A stretch of DNA of 59,850 nucleotides, from NCBI RefSeq assembly GCF_000686885.1, contig NZ_KK366034.1:17320-77169 (forward strand), written 5' to 3'. The stretch comes from Flavobacterium sasangense DSM 21067. GTDB taxonomy: Bacteria; Bacteroidota; Bacteroidia; Flavobacteriales; Flavobacteriaceae. The position numbers and the translations under genes were made by a program. Below are positions 25,433 through 34,262 of the stretch, piece after piece. Position 1 is the first letter of the stretch, and each line of letters opens with the position of its first letter. A model generated the notes under the pieces. The model saw nothing but the letters and a program-made list of their open reading frames with translations. It searched no databases and was not told where the DNA came from.

Positions 25433-26548
25433 TTAATTTACTCTATTAAAAGTAAGCAATTTTTTTCTATAATACTCATATTGTGCTCTTCTGGCTTTTA
25501 TTTCTGCTGGTAAACCGGTTTTAATATCATTGACCAAAGCATCAAACTGGTCTAAGATGTTTACTATGCGTTCTTGTTCTTCTAAAGAGGGAATTGGGAT
25601 TTTTATTTTGTTTAAATTTTGCTGATTTAATTTAGGTTGTGCAGCACCTGAAATAAATGGAGTTAAATCAATTGAGTTTAGATAATACTCAACTAATCTC
25701 CTAGTCGCATAATTATCAAATTCCAAAATATGAGCATGATTATTAACCCAAGTTTTACCACTAATAGAAAATGCAATTGGAGTTTTTCTTGCTAATAAGT
25801 TTGCACCATCTTCCGAAATTAAAAGATAATCTCCATCAAAAATATAATCTTTTACATAATCTACAATTCCAGAAGCTCCGTAATAGGGAATACTTCCTTT
25901 TTCACGGCTTCCACCTTTTACTGGTTTTCTTTTCGAATCTAAGTTTACAGAAATTTCATTTAAAGCTTTCCACTCTACATCTCTATCTTCAAAAGCTAAT
26001 AGTTGATTACGGTAATACTCATATTGGCGCGAACGCGCCTCCAGCTCCGCCTCCAGCTCCGCCTCCAGCGCGGTAAATTTGTCTAGTATGGTTACTATTT
26101 CTTGTTGGATAGGTAGTGGGGGGATGGGGATTTTTATATTTGTAACTTTACTTGTATTTATTGTTGGTACACCACCTTCACTTTGTAACTCTTTTATTTT
26201 ATCTTCAATTGATTTTAAATAATAAAATAGATATTTTGGAACATTATTTTCTTCTTTGAATAAAACTGAAAAACATTTATCATTTAGATAAAAATCAATA
26301 TCAATAAAATTTACAAAACCCGCATTAGCTCCAACTCTTGATATTGTTACACAATTTGCTTTTCGATTATGGGTTTTATAATACCCCATTGGCTGTTTAC
26401 CACCGCTTATGATAGGATACAATCCACCATCAACAGCATCATTTTTTGTTATACCTTTTCCTGTCTTTATATCACAAATCTGACCTACTTCAATAAATTC
26501 AACACCTCTAGGACAGTACTTTTGTATTAATTGTTCTATTTTATTCAT
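25433..26548 (-). CDS. hsdS: Type I restriction enzyme, S (specificity) subunit
   Basis: The 371-residue product has two target-recognition domains (about 18-150 and 195-335), each followed by a conserved helix region (IPIPPLPIQQEIVTILDKF and IPIPSLEEQERIVNILDQF). The spacer helices end in QYEYYRNQLLAF and QYEYYRKKLLTF. The central spacer carries LEAE repeats encoded by a 12-bp tandem repeat. In the EcoR124 family, repeat number changes the gap between the two half-sites. The start overlaps the rhuM stop by 8 bp. Confidence 0.95.
   Translation of the reverse strand: MNKIEQLIQKYCPRGVEFIEVGQICDIKTGKGITKNDAVDGGLYPIISGGKQPMGYYKTHNRKANCVTISRVGANAGFVNFIDIDFYLNDKCFSVLFKEENNVPKYLFYYLKSIEDKIKELQSEGGVPTINTSKVTNIKIPIPPLPIQQEIVTILDKFTALEAELEAELEARSRQYEYYRNQLLAFEDRDVEWKALNEISVNLDSKRKPVKGGSREKGSIPYYGASGIVDYVKDYIFDGDYLLISEDGANLLARKTPIAFSISGKTWVNNHAHILEFDNYATRRLVEYYLNSIDLTPFISGAAQPKLNQQNLNKIKIPIPSLEEQERIVNILDQFDALVNDIKTGLPAEIKARRAQYEYYRKKLLTFNRVN
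26036..26071. repeat. 12-bp tandem repeat in hsdS
   Basis: The unit CGCCTCCAGCTC occurs at 26036, 26048 and 26060 (the last with two differences). It is strongly GC-rich in an AT-rich gene. On the coding strand it encodes the LEAE repeats of the central spacer. Confidence 0.93.
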
Positions 26549-27584
26549 TATTGTCTTCCTTTTGGCTTAGTTTTTTGAGTTCTTTGTCAAAGTCGCTTTC
26601 AAATAATTGGTCTTGTACCACACGGTATTTTTCAAATTCGGTTTCGGCATGGGCTTTTGCAATTTCGGCAGTTACTTTGCCGGCATCTTGTAACACGGCT
26701 CTGTCGGTAGCTTCAATAAATCGGTTTAAACGGGTTTCCCAATCTTCCATAGTCATGGGTATTTGGCGTAGTGCCATATCTTCGGCAAGATCTAAATACG
26801 CCGAAACCAAACGCTGTAATTGTTGCATTTCTTTTTCAGAAAGATAGTTTTTAGCAACGTTTACATCAAATTTTTGAATTTTTCCGTTTGGTGCATCCTT
26901 CCACGTAGTTAATCCCATATTTTCTTTTTGATGATTGGCACGGTTTACAATTACTTCGGCAGCCGTGCTACCGTGTATGGCCCAGTGCAGTTTGTTTTGT
27001 ACCGTGGCAAAAAAACGCTGGGTGCTGGTGGCTTTTACATCATAATCAATGGCAGTACTGTAGATATCGGTAATTTTTTGATAGAATTTGCGTTCGCTTA
27101 CACGTATTTCGCGTATGCGTTGCAATTGTTCTTCAAAATATTGTTTGCCCAGAATAGTACCATCGTTTTTCAGACGCTCATCGTCCATGGCAAAACCTTT
27201 AATGGTGAACTCCTGTACAATTTGTGTAGCCCACTTACGAAACAACACGGCACGCTCTGAATTGACTTTATACCCCACAGCAATAATAGCCGAAAGGTTG
27301 TAATGTTGTGTGTTATAGGTTTTACCGTCTGCGGCAGTTATTCGAAAATTTCGAACAACTGAATTTTCATCTAACTCATTATCTCCAAAAACTTTTTTTA
27401 GATGGTAATTAATGGTATGCGTTTCTACCTGATACAGTGTACCCATCATTTTTTGCGACAGCCAAATGTTTTCATCGGCATAAATAACATTTACATTGCT
27501 TTCGCCCGTAGCAGCAATAAATGTTAAATATTCAGCAGCCGAAGAGCGCAACTGTAGTTTGTTGTCTGATATCTTTTTACTCAT
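26541..27584 (-). CDS. RhuM family protein
   Basis: The 347-residue product matches the virulence-protein RhuM family: AEYLTFIAATGESNVNVIYADENIWLSQKMM with METHTINYHLKKVF-like sequence near the N-terminus, then TYNTQHYNLSAIIAVGYKVN and RFFATVQNKLHWAIHGSTAAEVI. The family is frequently inserted in type I loci; its biochemical role is not established. It lies 3 bp downstream of hsdM and overlaps hsdS by 8 bp, so it is expressed with them. It appears more GC-rich than dinD or hsdS. Confidence 0.87.
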   Translation of the reverse strand: MSKKISDNKLQLRSSAAEYLTFIAATGESNVNVIYADENIWLSQKMMGTLYQVETHTINYHLKKVFGDNELDENSVVRNFRITAADGKTYNTQHYNLSAIIAVGYKVNSERAVLFRKWATQIVQEFTIKGFAMDDERLKNDGTILGKQYFEEQLQRIREIRVSERKFYQKITDIYSTAIDYDVKATSTQRFFATVQNKLHWAIHGSTAAEVIVNRANHQKENMGLTTWKDAPNGKIQKFDVNVAKNYLSEKEMQQLQRLVSAYLDLAEDMALRQIPMTMEDWETRLNRFIEATDRAVLQDAGKVTAEIAKAHAETEFEKYRVVQDQLFESDFDKELKKLSQKEDNNE

Positions 27585-27587
27585 GGC

Positions 27588-29147
27588 TTAACTAATACTT
27601 TCTAAATCATTCACAATAGCATCGATAGCTGTGCGGAGTTCGCTTTGGCGTTTTACAATTTGAGCAATACGCGTATTGAGTTCTTTGATGTTGGTTTCCT
27701 CTTCTGTGTTTTCTTGCTCTATGTAACTGCTTACGGCAATGTTATAATCGTTTTCTGCAATTAACTGATTAGGCACTAACATTGCAAAATGGTCGATGTC
27801 TTTACGCTCAATAAAGGCGTTTAAGATTTTTTTGCGTTGGTCGTCGGTTATTTTATTTTTGTTTCCACCACGTACAAACTCGGCAGAGGCATCAATAAAC
27901 AACGTAGCATTATCGGCTTTACTTTTCTTCAACACAATGATACATGTAGCAATGGTGGTTCCGAAGAATAAATCGGGTGGTAATTGGATAACCGCATCCA
28001 CATAGTTGTTATCAATTAAATACTTACGAATTTTTTGTTCCGCACCGCCACGGTATAAAACTCCTGGGAATTCTACAATGGCAGCTGTTCCTGATGTTGC
28101 TAACCAAGATAACATGTGCATGGTAAACGCTAAATCGGCTTTCGATTTTGGTGCTAAAACACCAGCAGGTGCAAAACGTGGGTCGTTAATTAATAACGGA
28201 TTGGCATCGCCTTCCCATTTGATAGAATAGGGTGGATTAGATACAATGGCATCGAATGGTTCATCGTCCCAATGCATTGGGTCGGTTAACGTATCGCCGT
28301 GTGTAATGTTGAATTTTTCGAAATTAATGTCGTGCAAAAACATATTGATACGGCACAAGTTGTACGTAGTGATGTTTACTTCTTGTCCGTAAAACCCTTG
28401 TCTTACGTTTTCTTTTCCTAACACTTTAGCAAACTTTAACAACAACGAACCCGAACCACAAGCTGGATCATATACTTTATTTACTTGCTTTTTTCCTACA
28501 ACCGTAATTTCTGCTAATAATTCAGAAACTTCTTGCGGTGTGAAAAACTCACCTCCTGATTTTCCTGCGTTACTGGCATACATAGTCATTAGATATTCAT
28601 AAGCATCACCAAAAGCATCTATATTGTTGTCTTGGTAATTACCTAGTTTAAGCCCCGCAATTGCATTTAGAATTTTCACTAATTGCTTGTTGCGTTGTTC
28701 AACGGTTCCGCCTAGTTTGTTACTGTTTACATCAACGTCATCAAAAAGACCTGCTAAATCAGGTTCGCTATCTGTTCCTTTAGCAGAAGCTTCGATTTCT
28801 TTGAAAATATTTCGTAATTCTACGTTTAAATCCGGGTTTCCATCTGCGTTTTTTTGCACATTTTGAAACAATGCCGAAGGTAAGATGTAAAACCCTTTTT
28901 CTTTTACGGTGTCTTCTCTACCTAGCTCGGCTTCATCGTCGGAAATTTTAGCGTAATCGAAGGTTTTGTTTCCGGTTTCCCATTCCGCTTTGTTGATGTG
29001 ACTTGTTAAATTTTCAGAAATAAAGCGATAAAATAATATGCCTAGTACATATGATTTAAAATCCCATCCGTCTACACTTCCTCTTAAATCATTCGCTATT
29101 TGCCATATGGTTCTGTGCAATTCATCGCGTTCTTGTTCTCTGGTCAT
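27588..29147 (-). CDS. hsdM: Type I restriction enzyme, M subunit
   Basis: The 519-residue product is an N6-adenine methyltransferase. The HsdM_N helical domain (QIANDLRGSVDGWDFKSYVL) comes first. The AdoMet motif DPACGSGSLLL lies at 227-237 and the catalytic NPPYS at 304-308. GEFFTPQEVSELLAEI is a typical link between domains. It is the first gene of the hsdM-rhuM-hsdS operon. The upstream 385 bp contain an inverted repeat at 29426-29465 but no clear promoter. Confidence 0.96.
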   Translation of the reverse strand: MTREQERDELHRTIWQIANDLRGSVDGWDFKSYVLGILFYRFISENLTSHINKAEWETGNKTFDYAKISDDEAELGREDTVKEKGFYILPSALFQNVQKNADGNPDLNVELRNIFKEIEASAKGTDSEPDLAGLFDDVDVNSNKLGGTVEQRNKQLVKILNAIAGLKLGNYQDNNIDAFGDAYEYLMTMYASNAGKSGGEFFTPQEVSELLAEITVVGKKQVNKVYDPACGSGSLLLKFAKVLGKENVRQGFYGQEVNITTYNLCRINMFLHDINFEKFNITHGDTLTDPMHWDDEPFDAIVSNPPYSIKWEGDANPLLINDPRFAPAGVLAPKSKADLAFTMHMLSWLATSGTAAIVEFPGVLYRGGAEQKIRKYLIDNNYVDAVIQLPPDLFFGTTIATCIIVLKKSKADNATLFIDASAEFVRGGNKNKITDDQRKKILNAFIERKDIDHFAMLVPNQLIAENDYNIAVSSYIEQENTEEETNIKELNTRIAQIVKRQSELRTAIDAIVNDLESIS

Positions 29148-29425
29148 TCTAATTTGATATTTGTTTGTTTTTAATTTGAGGCAATTTAACTGCTTGTTTG
29201 GTATTTTTCACTGTATTGAAATGCTATGATTTTTTGTTTAACTAGCTCTGTATTAGCATTTATTTTTGAGGTCAAATAAATCTAATTGCTACTTTTTACT
29301 ACAAAATTTCAAGAACTCAAACATAGGAAATTTTTCACACCTCCACAACTTGAAAAGCTACCAATTTTAAAAACTGAATATTATTTTTTTTCGAAAAGTA
29401 ACATAAATCTTTTGAATGGTCATAC

Positions 29426-29465
29426 GGAAAACCGTACGGTTTTATGAAATTCTGTACGGTTTTCC
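29426..29465. other. 12-bp inverted repeat with inner palindrome
   Basis: GGAAAACCGTAC (29426-29437) and GTACGGTTTTCC (29454-29465) are perfect inverted arms 16 bp apart. The first arm is part of a 16-bp palindrome AAAACCGTACGGTTTT at 29428-29443. No T-tract follows in either direction. It abuts the gene-tail remnant at 29466. The remainder of 29148-29425 shows nothing recognisable. Confidence 0.75.
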
Positions 29466-29519
29466 TCATTCGAAGAAGATTTTTAGTTTTCTGCTGTAGT
29501 TGAAAAAATAATCTTTGAG
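29466..29519 (-). pseudogene. Remnant of a 3' end related to the gene at 37156-37818
   Basis: On the minus strand about 18 codons read DYFFNYSRKLKIFFE-stop, matching the end NYSRKIKIFFE-stop of the intact gene at 37156. At the DNA level 36 of 39 positions agree between 29465-29503 and 37155-37193. No start or body is present. Both copies have the same orientation and bracket the efflux operon. Confidence 0.6.
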
Positions 29520-29533
29520 GATTTAACTCAATT

Positions 29534-30655
29534 TTAATTTGATTTTTTGTAACTCCAAACGGCAAATCCGTTAATGGCAAAGGCGAAAAAAGTTATGATG
29601 GCTAAATTTGGTAACACTTCCTGAAGACCTGCTCCTTTTAGCAAGACCATGCGAATGAATTCTACAAAATAACGAATCGGATTTAGTAATGTGACGTTTT
29701 GAGCCCATTTTGGCATGCTTTCGATAGGGGTGAATAAGCCACTCATTAAAATAAAAATCACCATGAAAAACCACGCGATAAACATCGCTTGTTGCTGGGT
29801 TTCGGTATGATTGGAAATGAATAAGCCGAAGCCTAAAATTAGTAAGAGATAAATCGCGGTGAAAAAATACACTAACAGGATGTTACCCAACATTGGTACA
29901 TTAAAAACGATTTTTGAAATAAGTAATCCTACTGTTAAGATTATTAATCCTAATATCCAAAAAGGGAATAATTTTCCAATGATGAATTGGTGTTTTTTAA
30001 TTGGAGTAACATTGATTTGCTCTAGTGTTCCCAATTCTTTTTCTCTTACGATATTCATGGCCGAAAGAAATAAAGTTAACATCGTAACCAGTAACACTAA
30101 AATCCCTGGCACCATAAACGTTTTGTAATTGAGTGTACTATTGTACCAAAACGAAGGAATGGTTTCGATACGGTTTGGAATTATTTGCTCATTAATTACT
30201 TGTTTGTTTTCTACCTGAATGTTTTGATTGAACAATTGCACAATTTGGGTAATGTATACATTTTGAACGCCTGCGGTAGCTCCGTCGATGGCATTGATTA
30301 AGACTTGAATTTGTGTAGTGTTGTCGTTTTGCAATTGTTTTTCAAACTGATTTGGAATTTCGATGACGACATCGGTTGTTCCTTTGTTTAATCGTTCGAT
30401 ACCTTCATTAGTATTTGATACCTTTTCTACTTGCGAAAAATATGCATTTGCCTTAAATTTTTCTATCAAAGCACGAGATGATGAAGAATTACTATAATCA
30501 GCTAGTGTTACCCGAATATTTTTTACATCAAAAGTTGCGGCATTAGAAAGAATTAAAAGTTGGAGAATAGGCAGTATAAAAATCAGACGCAGCATGCTTT
30601 TATCTCTGAAAATTTGCTTGAATTCTTTTTGTATGATGAATAGAATTGTTTTCAT
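29534..30655 (-). CDS. ABC-2 type permease (YbhR/YbhS-like)
   Basis: The 373-residue product from ATG 30655 begins MKTILFIIQKEFKQIFRDKS, the usual opening of this permease family. A much longer in-frame opening would overlap the preceding permease and is rejected. One N-terminal membrane helix is followed by a large periplasmic loop (about 45-180) and five C-terminal helices, with NIVREKELGTLEQINVTPI as the cytoplasmic coupling motif. It is the last gene of the efflux operon, 11 bp downstream of its paralogue. Confidence 0.92.
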   Translation of the reverse strand: MKTILFIIQKEFKQIFRDKSMLRLIFILPILQLLILSNAATFDVKNIRVTLADYSNSSSSRALIEKFKANAYFSQVEKVSNTNEGIERLNKGTTDVVIEIPNQFEKQLQNDNTTQIQVLINAIDGATAGVQNVYITQIVQLFNQNIQVENKQVINEQIIPNRIETIPSFWYNSTLNYKTFMVPGILVLLVTMLTLFLSAMNIVREKELGTLEQINVTPIKKHQFIIGKLFPFWILGLIILTVGLLISKIVFNVPMLGNILLVYFFTAIYLLLILGFGLFISNHTETQQQAMFIAWFFMVIFILMSGLFTPIESMPKWAQNVTLLNPIRYFVEFIRMVLLKGAGLQEVLPNLAIITFFAFAINGFAVWSYKKSN

Positions 30656-30666
30656 GGTTGATGTAT

Positions 30667-31770
30667 TTATTCCAAACGGGTTTTGTAATTTTTGATGCTC
30701 AATCCGATGAAAAGCAAAGTCATTCCCACTAGAATTAAGGTTTCTTTGAAAATATATTCTAAGCCTACGCCTTTCAGCATAATGGATTTTACAATGATGA
30801 TAAACCATTTGGCAGGGATGATGTTACTGATAACTTGCATAGGCAACGGCATAGAAGCGATTGGAAAGATAAACCCTGAAAGAATAATCACCGGAAGCAT
30901 CAATCCCATCAACGAAATCATCATGGCGGTTTGTTGCGTATTAGAAATTGTTGAGATTAAAATACCCAATGAAAGTGCCGTGATAATGAACAAAATACTT
31001 TCGAAAGCCAATAAGAAAACACTACCGTTAATGGGCATTCCAAAGATGAAATATCCCATGGAAACAATCACTATTGCATTGATAATCGAGAGAAAAACAT
31101 AAGGAAACACCTTACCTAAAATTACCTGAAACGGTTTTAAAGGTGAAACCAATAAGATTTCCATGGTACCCAATTCTTTTTCTCTTGTAATGGAGATTGA
31201 CGTCATCATTGCGGAAACCAACATTAAAATTACAGTCATGACACCAGGAACAAAGTTGAAGACACTTTTTAATTCTGGATTATACAACATGCGACTTTGT
31301 ATGATAACTCCATTACTTTTTTGAACCGTACTTTTTTGGTTTTGATAATTTTGGATAATCGATTGTGTATAATTGGCAAAGGTGCTGGCTACATTGGGTT
31401 CGGTGGCATCGGTAATGACTTGAACCGTAGCTTTTTTTTCGGTTTGTAATTTTTTGGCAAAATCTTTTTCAAATAACAGAACCGCTTTTATTTTTCCTTT
31501 TTTAAACTCTCCTTCAATGGCTTTTTCGTTTAAAATTTCATTTTCTACATGAAAGTAAGTTGAGGCTTTTATCTTTTGGATTATTTTTTGCGATTCGGTG
31601 TCTCTGGCATAATCCAAAACCGCGATGTCCACATTGTTGATTTCATTAGTAATAGCGAATCCAAACAACAGAATTTGGGCAACAGGCATGCCAAAAAGGA
31701 TAAACAACGAGCGTTTATCACGAAAAATATGATAAAATTCCTTTTTAATAAAACCTATGAATCGTTTCAT
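30667..31770 (-). CDS. ABC-2 type permease (YbhR/YbhS-like)
   Basis: The 367-residue product is paralogous to the following gene: MKRFIGFIKKEFYHIFRDKRS at the start, a periplasmic loop, and ITREKELGTMEILLVSPLKP before the C-terminal helices. The two permeases probably form a heterodimer driven by the two ATPases upstream, as YbhR/YbhS with YbhF in E. coli. It starts 31 bp after the ATPase gene at 31802. Confidence 0.92.
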   Translation of the reverse strand: MKRFIGFIKKEFYHIFRDKRSLFILFGMPVAQILLFGFAITNEINNVDIAVLDYARDTESQKIIQKIKASTYFHVENEILNEKAIEGEFKKGKIKAVLLFEKDFAKKLQTEKKATVQVITDATEPNVASTFANYTQSIIQNYQNQKSTVQKSNGVIIQSRMLYNPELKSVFNFVPGVMTVILMLVSAMMTSISITREKELGTMEILLVSPLKPFQVILGKVFPYVFLSIINAIVIVSMGYFIFGMPINGSVFLLAFESILFIITALSLGILISTISNTQQTAMMISLMGLMLPVIILSGFIFPIASMPLPMQVISNIIPAKWFIIIVKSIMLKGVGLEYIFKETLILVGMTLLFIGLSIKNYKTRLE

Positions 31771-31801
31771 TTATTTTTTTGTTTCAAGTTTCAGGTTATT
31801 G

Positions 31802-32542
31802 TTACTCGATATTTCGGGCTAGTTTCAAGAAGACTTCGTTCATAGAATTGACCTGAAATTGCTCTTTTAATTTTTTTGGGGTGTCCAATGCTTCAATGAC
31901 ACCGTCCACCATTATTGATACCCGATTGCAATATTCGGCTTCATCCATGTAGTGCGTGGTGACAAAAATTGTTGTGCCTTTATTGGATTCAGCATAAATT
32001 AATTCCCAGAATTGTCTTCGCGTTATTGGATCGACGCCGCCAGTGGGTTCATCTAGAAAAACAATTTTAGGTTCGTGCAATAGGGCTACTGAAAAGGCTA
32101 ATTTTTGTTTCCAGCCTAAAGGTAAATCACCTACTTTAGTTTTAGTTATGTTGCCCAATTGCAATTCCGCAATCAGCTCTTCTGTTTTTGTTTTAATTTG
32201 CTTTCGCGATAAACCGTAAATGCCACCAAAAAAAGTAATGTTTTCCTTCACCGTTAAATCGTCATACATGGAGAATTTTTGACTCATGTAACCGATATTT
32301 CGTTTGACCTCTTCGCTTTGCGTATGCACATCAAAACCTGCGACATTAGCTGTGCCATCCGTTGGATTGGAAATCCCAATCAACATTTTCATTGCTGTCG
32401 TTTTTCCGGCACCGTTGGCTCCTAAAAAGCCAAATATTTCGCCTTTATTCACATGAAAACTAATGCCTTTTACGGCAGTGAAGTCGCCAAATTGTTTGGT
32501 TAGATTTTCTACGATAATGATTTTCTCTTGTACACTTTCCAT
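31802..32542 (-). CDS. ABC transporter ATP-binding protein
   Basis: The 246-residue product is one nucleotide-binding domain. Walker A is GANGAGKTT. The signature region is degenerate (LPLGWKQKLAFSVALLHEP instead of LSGG). Walker B is IVFLDEPTGGVDP and the H-loop TTHYMDEAEYC. It corresponds to one half of YbhF, which in E. coli is a fused double ATPase. It lies 12 bp downstream of the other ATPase. Confidence 0.93.
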   Translation of the reverse strand: MESVQEKIIIVENLTKQFGDFTAVKGISFHVNKGEIFGFLGANGAGKTTAMKMLIGISNPTDGTANVAGFDVHTQSEEVKRNIGYMSQKFSMYDDLTVKENITFFGGIYGLSRKQIKTKTEELIAELQLGNITKTKVGDLPLGWKQKLAFSVALLHEPKIVFLDEPTGGVDPITRRQFWELIYAESNKGTTIFVTTHYMDEAEYCNRVSIMVDGVIEALDTPKKLKEQFQVNSMNEVFLKLARNIE

Positions 32543-32554
32543 TTGCTTTTCATT

Positions 32555-33451
32555 TTATAAATCCATGAAAACATCCTCAATAGTTGCGGTTGCTTTTCGA
32601 ATGCTTATGTTTTGATGTCCTTTTTTGTGCAAATAGGCTCGTAAGGTTTCGGTTTCAAAAGTATCGTTCTTGTCGATGTAATGCATGAATTCGCCAAAAG
32701 CATACACACTGTACTGCGAAGGAAACTCTTTTAAATCCAAAATCAATTGGTGCATTTGATTGGTTGCAACTTCGTAGATTGTTCTTTCATACGCTTTCAC
32801 AATGGCATCGGGAGAATCGATTTTAAGGATTTTTCCTTTTTGAATAAGTGCAATTCTATCGCACAAACTGGCTTCATCCATGTAGGGTGTGGAAACTAAA
32901 ATGGTAATGCCTTTTTGTTTCAAGCGTTTTAGCATTTCCCAAAATTCTTTTCTAGAAACAGGGTCAACACCGGTTGTGGGTTCGTCTAAAAATAGCACTT
33001 TTGGTTTATGGATAAGTGCGCAACACAAGGCTAACTTCTGTTTCATTCCACCTGATAATGCCCCCGCTCTTCGGTTTTTAAATGGCTCGATTTGTACATA
33101 AATATCTTCTATCAAATCGTAATTTTCTTCAATGGTTGTTCCGAATATTGTGGCAAAAAAAACTAAGTTTTCCGCAATGGTTAAATCTTGATACAACGAG
33201 AATTTTCCTGGCATATAACCCACCGAATTTCGTATTTCTTTCACTTGCTTTACTATGTCATAATTCGCTACCGTTGCACTACCTTCATTTGGAATCAATA
33301 ATGTAGTCAACAAACGAAAAAGCGTTGTTTTACCTGCACCATCAGGTCCAATCAAACCAAAAAGTTCGCCTTCTTGCACTTCAAACGTGATGTTTTGTAG
33401 TGCAAGAACGGTCTTATATTTTTTAGAAATATTTTTAACGGAAATACTCAT
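32555..33451 (-). CDS. ABC transporter ATP-binding protein
   Basis: The 298-residue product has Walker A GPDGAGKTT, signature ALSGGMKQKLALCCALIHKP, Walker B VLFLDEPTTGVDP, and STPYMDEASLCD where the H-loop histidine is replaced by Pro-Tyr context, as is common in this subgroup. The C-terminal 80 residues form an accessory domain. It corresponds to the other half of a YbhF-like ATPase. Confidence 0.93.
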   Translation of the reverse strand: MSISVKNISKKYKTVLALQNITFEVQEGELFGLIGPDGAGKTTLFRLLTTLLIPNEGSATVANYDIVKQVKEIRNSVGYMPGKFSLYQDLTIAENLVFFATIFGTTIEENYDLIEDIYVQIEPFKNRRAGALSGGMKQKLALCCALIHKPKVLFLDEPTTGVDPVSRKEFWEMLKRLKQKGITILVSTPYMDEASLCDRIALIQKGKILKIDSPDAIVKAYERTIYEVATNQMHQLILDLKEFPSQYSVYAFGEFMHYIDKNDTFETETLRAYLHKKGHQNISIRKATATIEDVFMDL

Positions 33452-33489
33452 GGGGTATGGTTAGAAGTGAAAAGTAAAAAGTGATTCGT

Positions 33490-33777
33490 CTATTTAATTA
33501 ATAGAAAATTGCTTAGTTCGTGAGCGTCAACCCAGTGTTTTACATCAACTGGAATTTTAATAAAATCACCTGATTTTAAATGGACTTTCTCCCTATTTTC
33601 ATTACTGAATGTAGCGTCTCCATTTATACAAACCAATAGTGCTGGAACTTTAGTAACATGCTCTTTCAATTGTTCATTTTTAGCAATTTGTAAAGCAATA
33701 ACTTTATTTTCCGTAGGCTCAAACAACACTTGTGTTTGAACGGGTTTATCACTTGAATGTAAGTTGATTAAATTCAT
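33490..33777 (-). CDS. Small cupin-like protein
   Basis: The 95-residue product shows a cupin-like strand pattern: LKEHVTKVPALLVCINGDA, then KVHLKSGDFIKIPVDVKHWV. It retains His residues in both conserved blocks, so it may bind a metal. It is cytosolic. The start overlaps the upstream lipoprotein stop by 4 bp, so it belongs to the efflux operon; its role there is unknown. Confidence 0.65.
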   Translation of the reverse strand: MNLINLHSSDKPVQTQVLFEPTENKVIALQIAKNEQLKEHVTKVPALLVCINGDATFSNENREKVHLKSGDFIKIPVDVKHWVDAHELSNFLLIK

Positions 33778-34238
33778 TGGAAATACTGATTAAAGGTTGT
33801 AAAAGAATCTTGTATTGCTTTGAATTGAGCTTCTGAAGCTTCTTTTTCTAAATTATCCACTAACTCAATGTATGGTACTAACCATTTGTGTAATTCATCA
33901 TGCGCTTGTCCTTTCATGGTACAGTTTGAGGTTAGTAAATCAAGATTGGTTTTTAAATTTGTTACCAATTGCGCATAATTTTTATCTGAATTACCAGCAA
34001 ACGCGGTTACATCTTTTTCCATGTTGCGAATGTGTTCCATCATGTTATCATCGACTTTCCATTTTTCGCCGTTGTTTAAGACTATTGCTTCGTGTTCGTC
34101 GTGATGGTGTTCCGCTTTAACTGTTGTTTCAGTTGGTGTTTCGTTGTTTTTTTCTGTTTCTTTCGAACCTGAGTTACAAGAAAGGGCTAACACTGCAATG
34201 GTACTAAAAAGCAGCATTTTTACATTTGAATTTTTCAT
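33774..34238 (-). CDS. His-rich putative lipoprotein
   Basis: The 154-residue product begins with a lipoprotein signal (lipobox LALSC, Cys21). A linker with HHHDEHE follows, then a helical domain with NCTMKGQAHDELHKWL, where Cys, Met and His cluster. Heavy-metal or haem contact is plausible but unproven. It lies inside the operon between the HlyD-like adaptor and the cupin gene, so it may modulate the pump. Confidence 0.6.
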   Translation of the reverse strand: MKNSNVKMLLFSTIAVLALSCNSGSKETEKNNETPTETTVKAEHHHDEHEAIVLNNGEKWKVDDNMMEHIRNMEKDVTAFAGNSDKNYAQLVTNLKTNLDLLTSNCTMKGQAHDELHKWLVPYIELVDNLEKEASEAQFKAIQDSFTTFNQYFQ

Positions 34239-34262
34239 GGTTTTAGAGGTATTGATTTATTA

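Noticed and set aside
29335..29580. 81-codon minus-strand ORF
   Set aside because: It overlaps the end of the permease gene in another frame, and part of it is explained better as the remnant of another gene's 3' end.
32889..33306. Plus-strand ORFs within the ABC ATPase gene
   Set aside because: Antisense shadows of a well-conserved ATPase.
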